From Lepidurus packardi (lineage: Eukaryota > Arthropoda > Branchiopoda > Notostraca > Triopsidae), in contig JAKZAN010000002.1 of the NCBI GenBank assembly GCA_023053545.1, forward strand, positions 4,076,375 to 4,140,374: a stretch of 64,000 bases of DNA, written 5' to 3'. The position numbers and the translations under genes are program-made. Positions 11,502 through 22,100 of this stretch are shown piece by piece. The notes below the pieces were generated by a model. It was not told where the DNA came from. It did not search any database and worked only from the letters and a program-made list of their open reading frames with translations. Positions within the stretch are counted from its first letter, which is position 1. Every line of letters begins with the position of its first letter.

Positions 11502-13654
11502 CAGTGGAGTCCACGTAACTTCCACTCGCTTAGCGTCATAACTCGCTTAATGTCAATCTTCAGTCAAGTCCCATTTCATTCCCATTGAAATTCAATGGAA
11601 ATAGACTCGTTTTACATCGACTCTCTTAACGTCATAACTTGGGTTTTCTTCATACTGTTGTCATTCCCCATCGGGTATCTTACAATGATAAGTACGTTCG
11701 GTTAACATCCGACCGTCATGCGCAACAGAAATCCTAAGAAAACATCCTAAAAAGTGGGACGATGAAATGACCTATTCCAGGAAGCGCTTTCGGAAGCTCA
11801 TTAAAAAAATGTATTTCATAACAAGGCTAACCTTTCACCTCTTACAAACTTTCACCTGTTACAACAGTTCTGTCTTTTTCGATATTCTTAACAGTAGTTC
11901 TCTAGTAAGGGAGACAGTAAAATGTCTAAGCAGAAGTGTAAAACTTTAACATTAGCGCAACGTGTAGAAGTTATATCCCTTTTGGATAAAAACGATACCC
12001 AAGTGTCAATTGCGAAAAGGTTTGGTGTTGATCAAGGAGTGATTTCAAAAATACGCAAGAACAAGGAAAACATTTTGGAAGACTGGCGGAATAACTCCAA
12101 TCCAAACCGGAAGCGCAAAAGAACTGGAAAATCGGAAGATGTAGAAGAATCTTTGCTGCGATGGTTCAGCCAGGCTCGAAGCAGGCAGCTACCTATTAAC
12201 GGACCGCTTTTAAAGGAAAAAGCCGAACAACTCGCAAAAGATCTTGGTGTAGATGACTTTGTCGCAACAACTGGATGGCTCGATCGGTGGAAGAAAAGGA
12301 ACAACATCGTATTCAAGAAACAGCATGGAGAAAAGCAAGATGCCGACGACGTGGTTGCAGAAAGATGGGTAAAAGATGTTCTGCCCGACCTGATCAAAGA
12401 TTATAAACCACGCGATATTTACAACGCTGATGAAACTGGTCTCTACTGGAAGGCGATTCCGGATGGAACACTAACTTTTAAGGGATTAAAAGTTTCGGGA
12501 GCTAAAATATCCAAAGAGCGTATAACTTTACTGCTGGCTGCAAATATGGACGGATCCGATAAACTGGAGCCGCTCATAATAGGGAAAAGCAAAAAGCCGC
12601 GATGTTTCAAAGGTATAAAACACCTGCCCGTTTTATATGAAGCAAACAGCAATGCGTGGATGACTTCGGTTTTATGGGAAGAATGGCTCGGTAAGGTTGA
12701 CCGCAAAATGAGACTCGAGAAGCGCAAAATACTTTTGCTGTGCGATAACTGTACGGGACACACGAACAATCTTCGCCTCACAAATGTGAAGCTTCTTTTC
12801 TTGCCACCTAACACAACATCCGTAATTCAACCTATGGACCAAGGCGTCATTGCTTGCTTCAAGCGACAGTATAGATCACTTATTCTGCGACAGCTGGTTT
12901 CGATCATGGATAATGAAACTGGCACACGAGCTGCGGAGCTGGCTCGAAAAATATCGCTTCTAGAAGCTCTTCACATGGTACGGGAAGCTTGGCGCAAAAC
13001 TAGTGCGACAACCATTGCTAACTGTTTCCGTCATTCTGGAATAACGAAGGACTTGCAGAATGAAGAAGCTGGCATCGCCAACGTCTTGCCGAATGCCTCG
13101 GAAGTCAACACTTTGGAATACATGGACATGACCGAGTTCAATCTCTTTGTCGCTATTGACGAAAAGCTCCCAACAGAGAGCGAAGAATTCGAGCCTATTG
13201 CCGTGTCGGTCACAGGGAACGACGATGAAGACGTAAACGACGATGAACCTCTGCCACCTCCACCGTTGATGGCTGTAATCGAGGCGATACATACTATTCG
13301 TCGATACGCTGAAGTTACCGGTTTCACCCCGTATGAGAGACTATACGATTTGAGAGCTGACCTGGACGTTCACAGCATAAAGAAGGCTAAACAAAGATCA
13401 ATAACAGACTTTTTCTTAAAGAAATAACTTTTAAAGCAAAATACTGTAACTTCTGTCTACGTTAAGAAAACTTATTAAATTTATATTAATGATACTGTAT
13501 ACTTAATACACGCGTCTGAATATCTATTATTGTTTTTTTTTCCTCGTCAGTATTTCTGGTTGTGAAAAACACCCACCTCGGCTAACATCCTATCTCGCTT
13601 AACGTCATACTTACTGGTCTGTCCCGAGCCCATGAACTTAAGCGAGTTCCACTG
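11502..13654 (+). mobile_element. Complete Tigger/pogo-type DNA transposon (Tc1/mariner superfamily)
   Basis: The element is 2153 bp. It begins CAGTGGAGTCC at 11502 and ends with the complement of CAGTGGAACTCGCTTAA at 13654, the typical start of Tigger ends. A TA target duplication flanks it (11500-11501 and 13655-13656). Sub-terminal copies of CTCGCTTAA/AGCGTCATA motifs recur inside both ends (11525-11640 and 13575-13645) and are likely transposase-binding repeats. It encodes one intact transposase and interrupts an older dispersed repeat whose uninterrupted copy at 6640-7540 shows the empty site. Intact reading frame and clean ends suggest a recent, possibly autonomous insertion. Confidence 0.95.
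11922..13427 (+). CDS. Tigger-type transposase (CENP-B-like DNA binding plus DDE_1)
   Basis: This uninterrupted 501-aa frame has an ATG start with no introns. Domains in order: an N-terminal psq/CENP-B-type helix-turn-helix (about residues 5-55, AKRFGVDQGVISKI); a second Tc5/CENP-B-type helix-turn-helix (about 75-140, with GWLDRWKKRN); and a DDE_1 catalytic domain (about 165-380). The likely metal-binding triad is Asp170 in YNADETGLYWK, Asp275 in LLCDNCTGH and Asp306 in QPMDQGVI, the order and motifs usual for Tigger/pogo enzymes. The C-terminus ends KQRSITDFFLKK, a PIP-box-like peptide often seen in pogo relatives. The enzyme cuts at the element ends and integrates at TA. All catalytic residues are present, so it may be active. 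Function is known from the family; activity is inferred. Confidence 0.96.
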   Translation: MSKQKCKTLTLAQRVEVISLLDKNDTQVSIAKRFGVDQGVISKIRKNKENILEDWRNNSNPNRKRKRTGKSEDVEESLLRWFSQARSRQLPINGPLLKEKAEQLAKDLGVDDFVATTGWLDRWKKRNNIVFKKQHGEKQDADDVVAERWVKDVLPDLIKDYKPRDIYNADETGLYWKAIPDGTLTFKGLKVSGAKISKERITLLLAANMDGSDKLEPLIIGKSKKPRCFKGIKHLPVLYEANSNAWMTSVLWEEWLGKVDRKMRLEKRKILLLCDNCTGHTNNLRLTNVKLLFLPPNTTSVIQPMDQGVIACFKRQYRSLILRQLVSIMDNETGTRAAELARKISLLEALHMVREAWRKTSATTIANCFRHSGITKDLQNEEAGIANVLPNASEVNTLEYMDMTEFNLFVAIDEKLPTESEEFEPIAVSVTGNDDEDVNDDEPLPPPPLMAVIEAIHTIRRYAEVTGFTPYERLYDLRADLDVHSIKKAKQRSITDFFLKK

Positions 13655-14550
13655 TACAAGTCAATGGGCAATGGGCGAACCGTCAAATTTCTATAAATCG
13701 AACAAAAGAAGGATGCTATCCTCACACTGTACACTGTCTGAGTCCATACATTATAGTTATAGTTTCAACATGTATATAATATAAGTCCATGACCGCGTGG
13801 ATAACTCGCACGACTGGGGACCCAAAGGTCCTCGGTTCGATATCCGGTCGAGGCACTTTATTTCGTCGAAAAAACGAAATATTTAATGGCTCCCTTTCCC
13901 TGTACCATATGCCTTCCCGGCAAGGTTCCTATTCCCATATTCGAAATTGTGAAGCTTCGGCATTACGAGCTCGAATATCGTGGATAGGAAACCGAGCAGG
14001 GGAGTTGGGAACAGGGAAAAGGGGCGAGGCTCTCAATTTTTGACGATTTTTCAAGGGGACCCCCTTGATCGTGCAGGGATCCTTATGGAAAAAAGCCCAG
14101 AAAACGCTGTCCCAGCTCGAAAAGGAGCCACGCCCACTTATTGGCCCAATCCACCAATAGGATTCGTCTATTTGTAGAGGCCACACCCTTTTGGGCAGAT
14201 ATTTTGAAAATATCGCAAAAATTTCGCAAATTTTCGCTTTTATTTAAAAAAAAATAGAAACCGTAATACAAAAAGGACATTTTTGGAAACTAGATTTTAC
14301 GGGGAACGTTTTGGGCACAAGCAGTAAGGAATTCCGGTGGAGAGCAAACACCTAATTTCTATAACCTTACAATCCAACTTCTGAAGCTAAGAAAAGTCAC
14401 AGAAAAATCTTCCAACAGATTTGAAAGGCTGAGCGATAGAGCAATGTTTGAGAGGATAAGTTTTACAAACAGAGCAAAAAACTGGGAAAATAAGCGTTAC
14501 AATTCTTCTCAATTCTCAAATCTGCTACAATAATACAAAGTTAAACCCAA
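13655..14550 (+). repeat. Right part of dispersed repeat copy 2, with tRNA-like segment
   Basis: Homologous to 6668-7540 of copy 1. The tRNA-like part is 13791-13855 with B box GGTTCGATATCC at 13834. The core 13931-14170 is nearly identical to copy 1, while sequence on both sides has many substitutions and indels. The minus-strand open frame 14186-13929 is a by-product of that conservation. Confidence 0.8.
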
Positions 14551-15445
14551 AAGCTGCCAGGGCCCTTCCTGTGTCAATCTTGTCTTACAATACAAACAGC
14601 CGCAGTTTAAAGGTTAATAATTGATATGTAATGCATCTACCACCGTTTTGCACAGCCAGAAGATCCATTGGTACGTGAAAAGGAGCAGGAATCTTATTGA
14701 GTGTCATTCAACAGCTTTCTCCTCTTTCCGTATATACCCAACCAGAAAGCCACGAAAGTTAAACAACACCTATGGTAAACACATTAGGTCTCAAATTCAT
14801 CTTTCTGAAGTACATGACAGCAGATTTTATATTACCAAGAAATTGGTGCAGTTACGGCTGTGGCGCAAGTTATTCCAGCTTTAAATTGCACAATCCAATA
14901 ACTTATAATCTTGACCGTGATACAGCAATCTTGTCCGTGGACACAAGGACACTTCGATAGAAGAATGACATGTACCTAGCCTTCTCAGGAGCCAATGGCA
15001 TAGCGAGTTGAGGAAATCTCTGCTCATTAGCTCAACACGCAGCGATTCAAATATTTTTAAAACCGCATTAATAATTCTGTCATAAGGACGACGGAGCCCG
15101 ACCTTAGGGATCCCGTAAATATGTAAACAAAATAAGTTTTGTACTATGATTGATAACGTTGACGTTTACTGGACGCAATGTATTGGATTGCAGTAGACAC
15201 AACAACGTCGAGTAATAGAAGGTATTGCAATAATTCTCGAAAAGCGTAGGTTTTTTTTAATAAACCAGTTATAAATTCATTATCTCCCTTTTCTGAAAAA
15301 TTAGCAAATTAAGAAGCCCAACGCGCAATTTCAGGTTTGGTTACATTACGATTGCCATTCCCTAAATTAATGGAGCATAAAAGAAAAGACTTTCTTATCA
15401 AGAACGTTATGTACAGATCCTCTTTCCCTTCCTTTGGTTACTTAA
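14551..15445. other. 3' flank of the kinase-less DDR-like gene
   Basis: No gene recognised on either strand. In particular I looked on the minus strand for kinase motifs (VAx[20 protein letters not shown]) that would extend the DDR-like gene and found none. A minus-strand ATTAAA at 15261-15256, about 185 nt past that gene's stop, is a candidate polyadenylation signal. Confidence 0.45.
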
Positions 15446-15526
15446 TTAAAACGCCGTCAACTGTACCATATTAGCTGTCATTGGCCTCGTAATTTCCATG
15501 GCAAGATCCCCAGATATCTCAGGTAA
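15446..15526 (-). CDS. Terminal exon of the kinase-less DDR paralog
   Basis: The acceptor TTTTGTAG precedes 15526 and the frame enters in phase 0. It codes for 26 residues and then TAA at 15448-15446. It aligns with exon 11 (34716-34591) of the full-length DDR gene: LPEISGDL with VPDRGELL, and TANMV with AENMV. In the full-length gene NMVV is followed at once by the start of the kinase; here NMV is followed by five residues and the stop. Reading on past the stop gives no kinase remnant. If this exon were skipped by intron retention, the frame from the previous exon would still stop after seven residues, so no kinase results either way. Confidence 0.75.
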   Translation of the reverse strand, partial: LPEISGDLAMEITRPMTANMVQLTAF

Positions 15527-18500
15527 CTACAAAACAATAAAAACTCTCAGTATTTCGTTCAAAAGTTTAACCTTCGACTCACATTTAAAATATCTGTCGC
15601 CGCGTAATGATTTTCCTTTCTCTGCTTGTCTCGGTCTCTCCAAATATGAGGCTGCTTGGGGTACGCACCACGGCTGAGAGTAAAGACTACCGCAGGCACC
15701 TCGGAGTCGATATCACCTGCACACAATAATTCGATTACAACTCGAATGAAGTCAACGTCATACCGACCTGAGGATAATTGATTAGCCGTGGTGGCTAAAT
15801 GGCACCGAGGGGAATTTCGCGGCAGTAGTGCCCCATACTCAATATCAGAATCTTCTTGTTGTGGACCTAACTGGCATCCCGGATAGGGCTCATGGTACAA
15901 GAAAGAAGAGGATTCGCTTTCTGACTCCGGAAGACCCAGTTCTTGGCTACGACTCTGCGAAGTGGAGTGATAAGTGCCGGTAGGTGTCAGGAAACGGCCC
16001 GATCTGTCTCTTTCGGGAGTATTGCACATGGCAATGCTGCTCATGTGACTGCTGGGAGACACTTTGGGAAAATTAGCTGCTCTACGTCGGCGTCTCAAGC
16101 CAATTATGGCCACAACAATTATGGACATGACTACTATTGCTGTTGCAGCACCTGCGACTGGCTGTGTCCAAGCTGTGCTTTCAGATTCTATAAAAAAGAA
16201 TTTATTTAAGGTTAATAGCCACTAACAGGGGACAAAAAGAGTTCTATAAAATAAAAATAAAGACTAAATCTTATTTCTTTTTAAATTTTTCTTTGCCTAT
16301 TACTTAATCTATTAAAGAAATAAGTATACGAAAGATCACGCGGCTTTCTGATGCGAGTATCCACGGCATCATATTAACTGCTTTAAGTACATAAACAAAC
16401 AGTAACCATGGTAATACCTACGTAAGCTACGCCATGACACGGGCATGACGTTACGATCTAAAGTTTACATACCAAAGTTTGGGAACTGGTATTAAAATTA
16501 AAAAAAAAACAGAGTTCTTAGAACAACTAGACAGAAGCATACATTAATAGTCCAATATGTAATTTTGGTAGCTATTGCCTTTTAATAATAAGTTATTTGA
16601 AATTTGTATGAAGCTGTAATTAAATAAAAAGGGCTTTTGAGTTCATATCATACCAGCATTGGTCGAACTGAAAGTACCGAGCGTAGTTTCTTCGTCCACA
16701 ATCAAGAACCGTTGCATAGACAGATAACTACTTTCGTTGAGCATTACACTGTCTAGAGAGCAGAGGAAATTAACACCCGGTTCTCTAATTTCTTCTCAAA
16801 GTTTACTTGCAGCGAAAGTGACTTCCGTGAGAAGCAACAGACTCTCACTGTATCGAAGTTGAAACCTCACAAATTTCCCAATCCGCTGTCTCAAGGGCAC
16901 CGTCAAATTCAGGCTACCGTCATTGCTCGTGTAATGTAGCGCATTGGGATAGTAGACTTCTCCATCCAGACTAAACTCGATTACGACTTGCAGTACCTAG
17001 AAGGGAGAAAAGGAAAACATAACCTTGCATTTAATTCAATTAAAAGGGAGATAAAATATGGTTTCCTTTAGCCGTACCGAAGGAAGCGGCTTGACGTGTC
17101 TAGCAGCCAAGAAGAAGGTAACGGAAGTGAAGACGTAAGGTTGAACAAACTCAAAAACGAGCCATACAGGCTCCTGTGCTTGAACGTTAACCAACGGCGG
17201 TTTCCCAACAGCGTTGGAAGCTTCGTTAGCTCCATTTTCCTCTTGAGCATAGGCTAATACTGCCGGAGCCAGTAGCCGTCCATCGACTAAGTGTCCCAAT
17301 CCTCCTTGGTATGCGTGGCTCGTCGCCATCACTCCATCGTAAGCTACGTCTTCAAGCAGTAGCATGGACGGGGTCCCCGTCCCATTACTAGTCCCTCTGG
17401 ACACTGCGTAGGAGCGCACGCCGTCTGCTCAACCAATAATAACATCATCACAAACCATTGAGTAGCGTGTAAGTTTAATCGAGCTGCTCTTTTCCCAAAA
17501 AACTTACCGGTATATAAACATCCGTACAACTCCACACGCATACAAGCCGTCCTCGGATGTTGACTATAGGGAATAAACCGCACTCTTTGGGCAATGAAAG
17601 GCAACTCGAGAGTTTGCGTTTGAGCAAGCCAAGGATTCCAATTCCCTCTCAGTACCTACGATAGCCCGAGACGGAAGATTTAGGACCCAATATATAGGTT
17701 TTTACTGCTATTCCTAATGTCCATCTTCCTTACATCTTCACTTCGGGAATCCTTATATCGAACCCATCGATTCAAACTTTCGCGCCAATACTCCAACAGA
17801 AAGGCTTCGGCAAACTCCTGGCCTTGTCCGTTACCGAATCTGCCTTGAGTTTCCACGGCAGTAATGCGATATTCTGTATTCAACACAATCTCCAACCACT
17901 CCTTCACGTTATGCTGAATAGCCGGTCGGGGGCACCAGGCACCACCCCCTCTCTCCACCCGAATCCTAACCCGAAATATGGAAAGGATGGTTAGAGAAGA
18001 GCCATAACTTATTCCTGGCCAACCTTTGACTTTAATCAACTGAAAATCATAATGCACACATCTAACAAAAAGGCAATGAGAATGAGATTGGGAAACTACT
18101 AAGGGAGCATTCATTTGCATCAAGTCAATCTGATCCCAAAATTCCCCTTCCTGTTCCTCATGAATACGACGCCAAAGGCCCCGGCACAAGCAAAACGCAT
18201 AAGCAAACGACATCGATCGACACCTTCATCATCCTCCTTTACTTGCGCCTTTCTCTTCTGCATAAGAACGCTTCCCTTTGTGCCTTCCGCTGTTACCTGG
18301 GCCAACACTGGCCAGCAAGGCCGGTTCGATCGATGGATCAAAAACCCAGATTTCCCCCTCCCAAGTACATTAAACCGATGATGTATGATTCCTATCATTT
18401 TTTCTTACTTTTACTCAAATTTATTTAGTTATTTATACCTGCCATATTCCGGACCCACACTCCTCGCGTAGGACGACGAAGCCGACAACGCCGAATCCGG

Positions 18501-19154
18501 TATTAAGCCTGATTCCATTCCCAAAGGCGCATTGCAAACTAGTTTGTCTTCTTCTACAAAAAATGAATAAACTTAATAAGGCAAAACGTAAAATGTAGTC
18601 TGTAAAGCAACAGCCACCCCAAAAAAACACACACTTCACTTTAAAAATAGCGCAAAAAGTATAGTTCCTCATGGTAATCTTTCTCTCCATTATGCCCAGC
18701 GCAGTAAAATGAGCTACTAAAAAAATTGTAAATAAATCGTTTATCAAAACCTCAAGCAGCAAGGTAAAGTAGATTTTGTTATTAAGATATTTTTTTAGAA
18801 AAATAATTATTCAATTATCTCTTTCTGGTTCTTTTAATTTCTTGTTAAAAGTTTATGAAATTACATTGAGAAAGGTTATGGCACAAGTGCCCTCTTCTGG
18901 CCAAAACATTATCAACTACTTGCACTACACCGTGGCCTTAATGAACCTCATCCGTATTAAACTTAAAAAAAAAATACGTCACGAAATGTTTCATACCACA
19001 AAAAGCTTAGGTCAAGATTACCCCATGCAGAAACGGCTTGTAAAGTAAGACAGGATGAAATACGATCCAGGTACATACCTGTTGCGTTAATCATAAAGAC
19101 AGTAGCTATCGCCCACATAAAAACATACACTTCCCATCGCCAGGACGCGGTCAT
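15446..19154 (-). CDS. Kinase-less discoidin domain receptor paralog (10 exons, 613 aa)
   Basis: Coding exons, 5' to 3' on the minus strand: 19154-19079, 18553-18439, 17965-17734, 17655-17508, 17424-17078, 16996-16807, 16752-16654, 16187-15768, 15716-15583, 15526-15446. They sum to 1842 nt with no stop inside. Residues 1-25 are a signal peptide. About 33-187 form the collagen-binding discoidin domain ([25 protein letters not shown]) and about 190-370 the discoidin-like domain (DVAYDGV, GGLGHLVDG, a glycosylation site NLT). The membrane segment is about 413-433, followed by RRRRR. The roughly 180-residue cytoplasmic tail has several tyrosines (TYHS, LYHEPY, EYG) and no kinase. The last exon, ending in TAA, resembles the exon that precedes the kinase in the neighbour at 31119-43737. 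Likely a plasma-membrane collagen receptor without catalytic activity; decoy or dominant-negative function is inference. Confidence 0.9.
16370..16600. repeat. Fragment of ACGTCA-type inverted-repeat element in an intron
   Basis: Lies in the 466-nt intron of the kinase-less DDR paralog. It shares AAACAGTAACCATGGTAA, CCATGACACG and TAGCTATTGCCTTTTAA blocks with copies near 38.7, 40.9, 51.7 and 63.5 kb. It is a diverged copy of a short interspersed family. Confidence 0.55.
19079..19154 (-). CDS. Signal-peptide exon of the kinase-less DDR paralog
   Basis: The ATG at 19154-19152 opens 25 codons with a hydrophobic core (VYVFMWAIATVFMI), then a donor ACAG|GTATGT in phase 1. The exon is 76 nt, the same length and phase as the signal-peptide exon of the neighbour (43737-43662). 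An in-frame ATG further upstream at 19256 is separated by a strong acceptor-like CTCTTCACAG ending near 19206. That suggests a 5' untranslated intron, so the downstream ATG was chosen. Confidence 0.75.
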
Positions 19155-22100
19155 TTTCGCTAAGCTGAGTAAGCTGGGAATGAATCGGGACCAAGCACCA
19201 TCTGTGAAGAGAAAGGAAAACAAAACAAAAAGAACCCAATAAGAAGAATGTCTCATTAATGTCAGGTCATGACATTTATTTCTTGTCCTCAGATGCTGGA
19301 GTTTTAGAGTGGTAGGTCACGATTGTATATACGAGCTAAACAACCAACTTTTCAACAAAAAAAATAGAGAAAAAAATAAACGGAGAAAAACAGAGAGAGA
19401 AAAAGTAGCATAACAGTCCGGACACCAAAAAATTACTCCGGGCAAGTTTTGAATTCGCTAGGGCACTTTGTTCAATGCTCGCTTGCCAAGGGTGGATTAC
19501 ATTTAGATCCCAAATTGTCACCTGTCACGGCACCCCGCATCGACAAACTTTGCGAGCAAGAGACGCATAAAAACCAGATTACCCTTCTTTAGCTCGCTGT
19601 CTTTCTGTCTCCTCGGGAAAAGCCGCAGCACCACACTAGCTTTTTTAATTTATTTTCTTTCTTCGTCAATTTTTCACGAAGAAAAATCTTTTCCACGACC
19701 AAAATATGTCTTAGTTTTTCGCTGTCTCAGGTCCATCACACGTACGGGCCAGACGACTTATTGGGGACTTAGTATAAAATTCCATGGGGATTTCTGTTGA
19801 ACTTTTTATTTTTAACTTCTGACATTTTCTCTCTTTCTTCTGTTTTTTGAATATAAAGAAAACTTTGTGAAGCTCACACCATAGAAATCAATGAAGGCCA
19901 GGAGCTTCTATCCCACGCCGTCTTCGTTCTTACTCGTAAAAACGAGTAAGAATATTTAAGCATATCTTAGAAAGATGAAAGATAGGGGCAAGTGTAACTT
20001 ACCTCCAAGTTCAAAGCCATTGCTTGGCTTTGGGCAATCTTTCTTATCAGTCTCAATGGACTGTTAATTAAACAGATTGAAAAAAGCCAAGAGATAACTC
20101 CGGATCATTTAAGATCCGTAACATTTCTTTTTGTAAACTTGACTCGCTGGCAGTCATGCGAGTAGAAAAGAAGAATAACACAGAATAAGGTAAAGGGGGG
20201 GGGGGGGGGGGCTTTTCCCATCCCATCAAACAGATCTCTTTTAACGACAGATGAGACTGTAATGGGCAATTTAGGAAGAGTAACTTCGCCCTTTTTGTGT
20301 GTTTCGGCTCGGCGTTGGAGTATTGCAAGAGAGCTTTTTTCAAATGTCGGATCTAAACGATCTCTACCAAATATCCCCCCAAAACTTCAAAGTAAGCAGA
20401 CAGCAGGCGGTGAAATAAAACAGGCCCAAAGAAATAAAAAATCAAGAAACACACAAAAAAGAAAGGAAACGGAAGAGCGAAAACTAAAATTGGGAATTAA
20501 TAGGAGAAACAAAATAAAAGGGACACATAAATCCCTCGACCAAATTGGGAAAGATGCTATCACCAAGTAAATCAGCATGGACACGTGCCCATACTTCATG
20601 CCTTACGCTCTATACAAAGGTAGTCATAAAAGAAAACGAAAAAAAGTGAAAAAATAATAAATAAGAAGAAATATATACTACTAGGGCGAAGTTCATTGTT
20701 GCCTCCGGAGGACACAACAAATCCGCATAGGATATAGAATATATACAACAGCGGGGAAAGTAGTAGCAAACCTAATAGCATCCACAGGACCCCGCGCACA
20801 AGACTATGAACATATAATCTATCAAAGGACAATAAATCAGATAAATGGAATAGTGAAAGCATTCTGGTCTTTTCCCATAGTGTAATTCCATGCGGAAAGC
20901 ACTAAAAGTTGTTAATAGCTCCCGTCCAACTGTGCGCGCATAAACATAAAAATTGTTGGAAAACAAATGCGGCAAGAGTCTTACTTGGCATCTCATTAAG
21001 AGCTTGGAACTGAAGGGAACTGAAACTGGAACTCGAGCACAATACACGACATTTCGCTTGGCAGACCAATTTACACCATTCTGCTGTAATGAAACGGGCG
21101 CTCGCTAGTTGCAGGTTTCTCCTGCTTGTCCGTAAAATGCTTTTCCCCACTCAGCTCGGGAAAATGGCAAGTGTGTGTAAGCTCTGGAAGAGAAATGCGC
21201 TTTAATTAATGGGACTTTTTACGGGACAATTATTTAGAATCTTGAGTGAACACCAAAAACGCTTACCTTTATCCTTTCCCGCTTTTTCTTGCACAAGTGA
21301 GTTTCAGAGAGATTTTTTCCACCCTCCTCTCTTATTTTTCAAGGGATCGTATGTCGTGGAGCACAACGCAAGGTAATAATCCAAAAAATATGGTGATGAA
21401 GCTTGACACCACAAGTGCGAGTACGAGGGGGTTCCGGAACGTGCGTCTTGTTGGCAGGCACGTTGTCAATAGACTGATGCTGCTTCTTTCCATTTACAAG
21501 TTGCAGTGTGCAGTGCAATGCAGGCTCCCATTTACGAAAAGCAGCTGGAGTAGCGCAGCCTGGAAGAACAAGGCGGTGCAAGGATATACGAGCACGGAGC
21601 AACCAGGACCAAAGCCAACTGGGGCACACCTTTTGGCAAGACGTTTGGTCCCCTTGAATGTCAGAATGATCTTCATTCCGAATTTAGGAAGGCGTAGGAG
21701 GCAACTTCAATTCAACTACATCCTCCATTCGGAAAAATTTGGTTTTCCTGGACGATTTTAAATGTTTCTCTTCATTTGCTCCAAACTACAAACGAAAAAC
21801 ATACTATGGAGTCTTCCGATACTGAATTATAACATGAATAATATGCTAGAGAGTGCTGTGACACTGTTTACATATTGACGGTCATCGGGGATGCTTTGTG
21901 AGCGAATTACACAATGTTTACGTTAAAGACTTTATTCTATCTCGTCTATCTTATTATATCATCTATCTTATCAACGCTAAAACATAACATACACAAAGCA
22001 CAGCACTTAATCATGAAAAAAATTTGGATACGAAAAACAAAAGGAAAACAGGATGAGTTCAGGCTCGAAGGCGAACCTCAAATAATGGTTTCGTGATATA

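Noticed and set aside
12032-13327. Minus-strand frames of 98-123 codons
   Set aside because: Antisense shadows of the transposase gene.
15446-18553. Kinase-less DDR copy as a decayed pseudogene
   Set aside because: All ten exons keep frame, splice signals, signal peptide, cysteines and membrane segment; no premature stop or frameshift was seen.
19155-19256. Upstream ATG at 19256 as the start of the kinase-less DDR paralog
   Set aside because: A strong pyrimidine-rich acceptor lies between it and the ATG at 19154, and the exon from 19154 has the same length and phase as the signal exon of the paralog.
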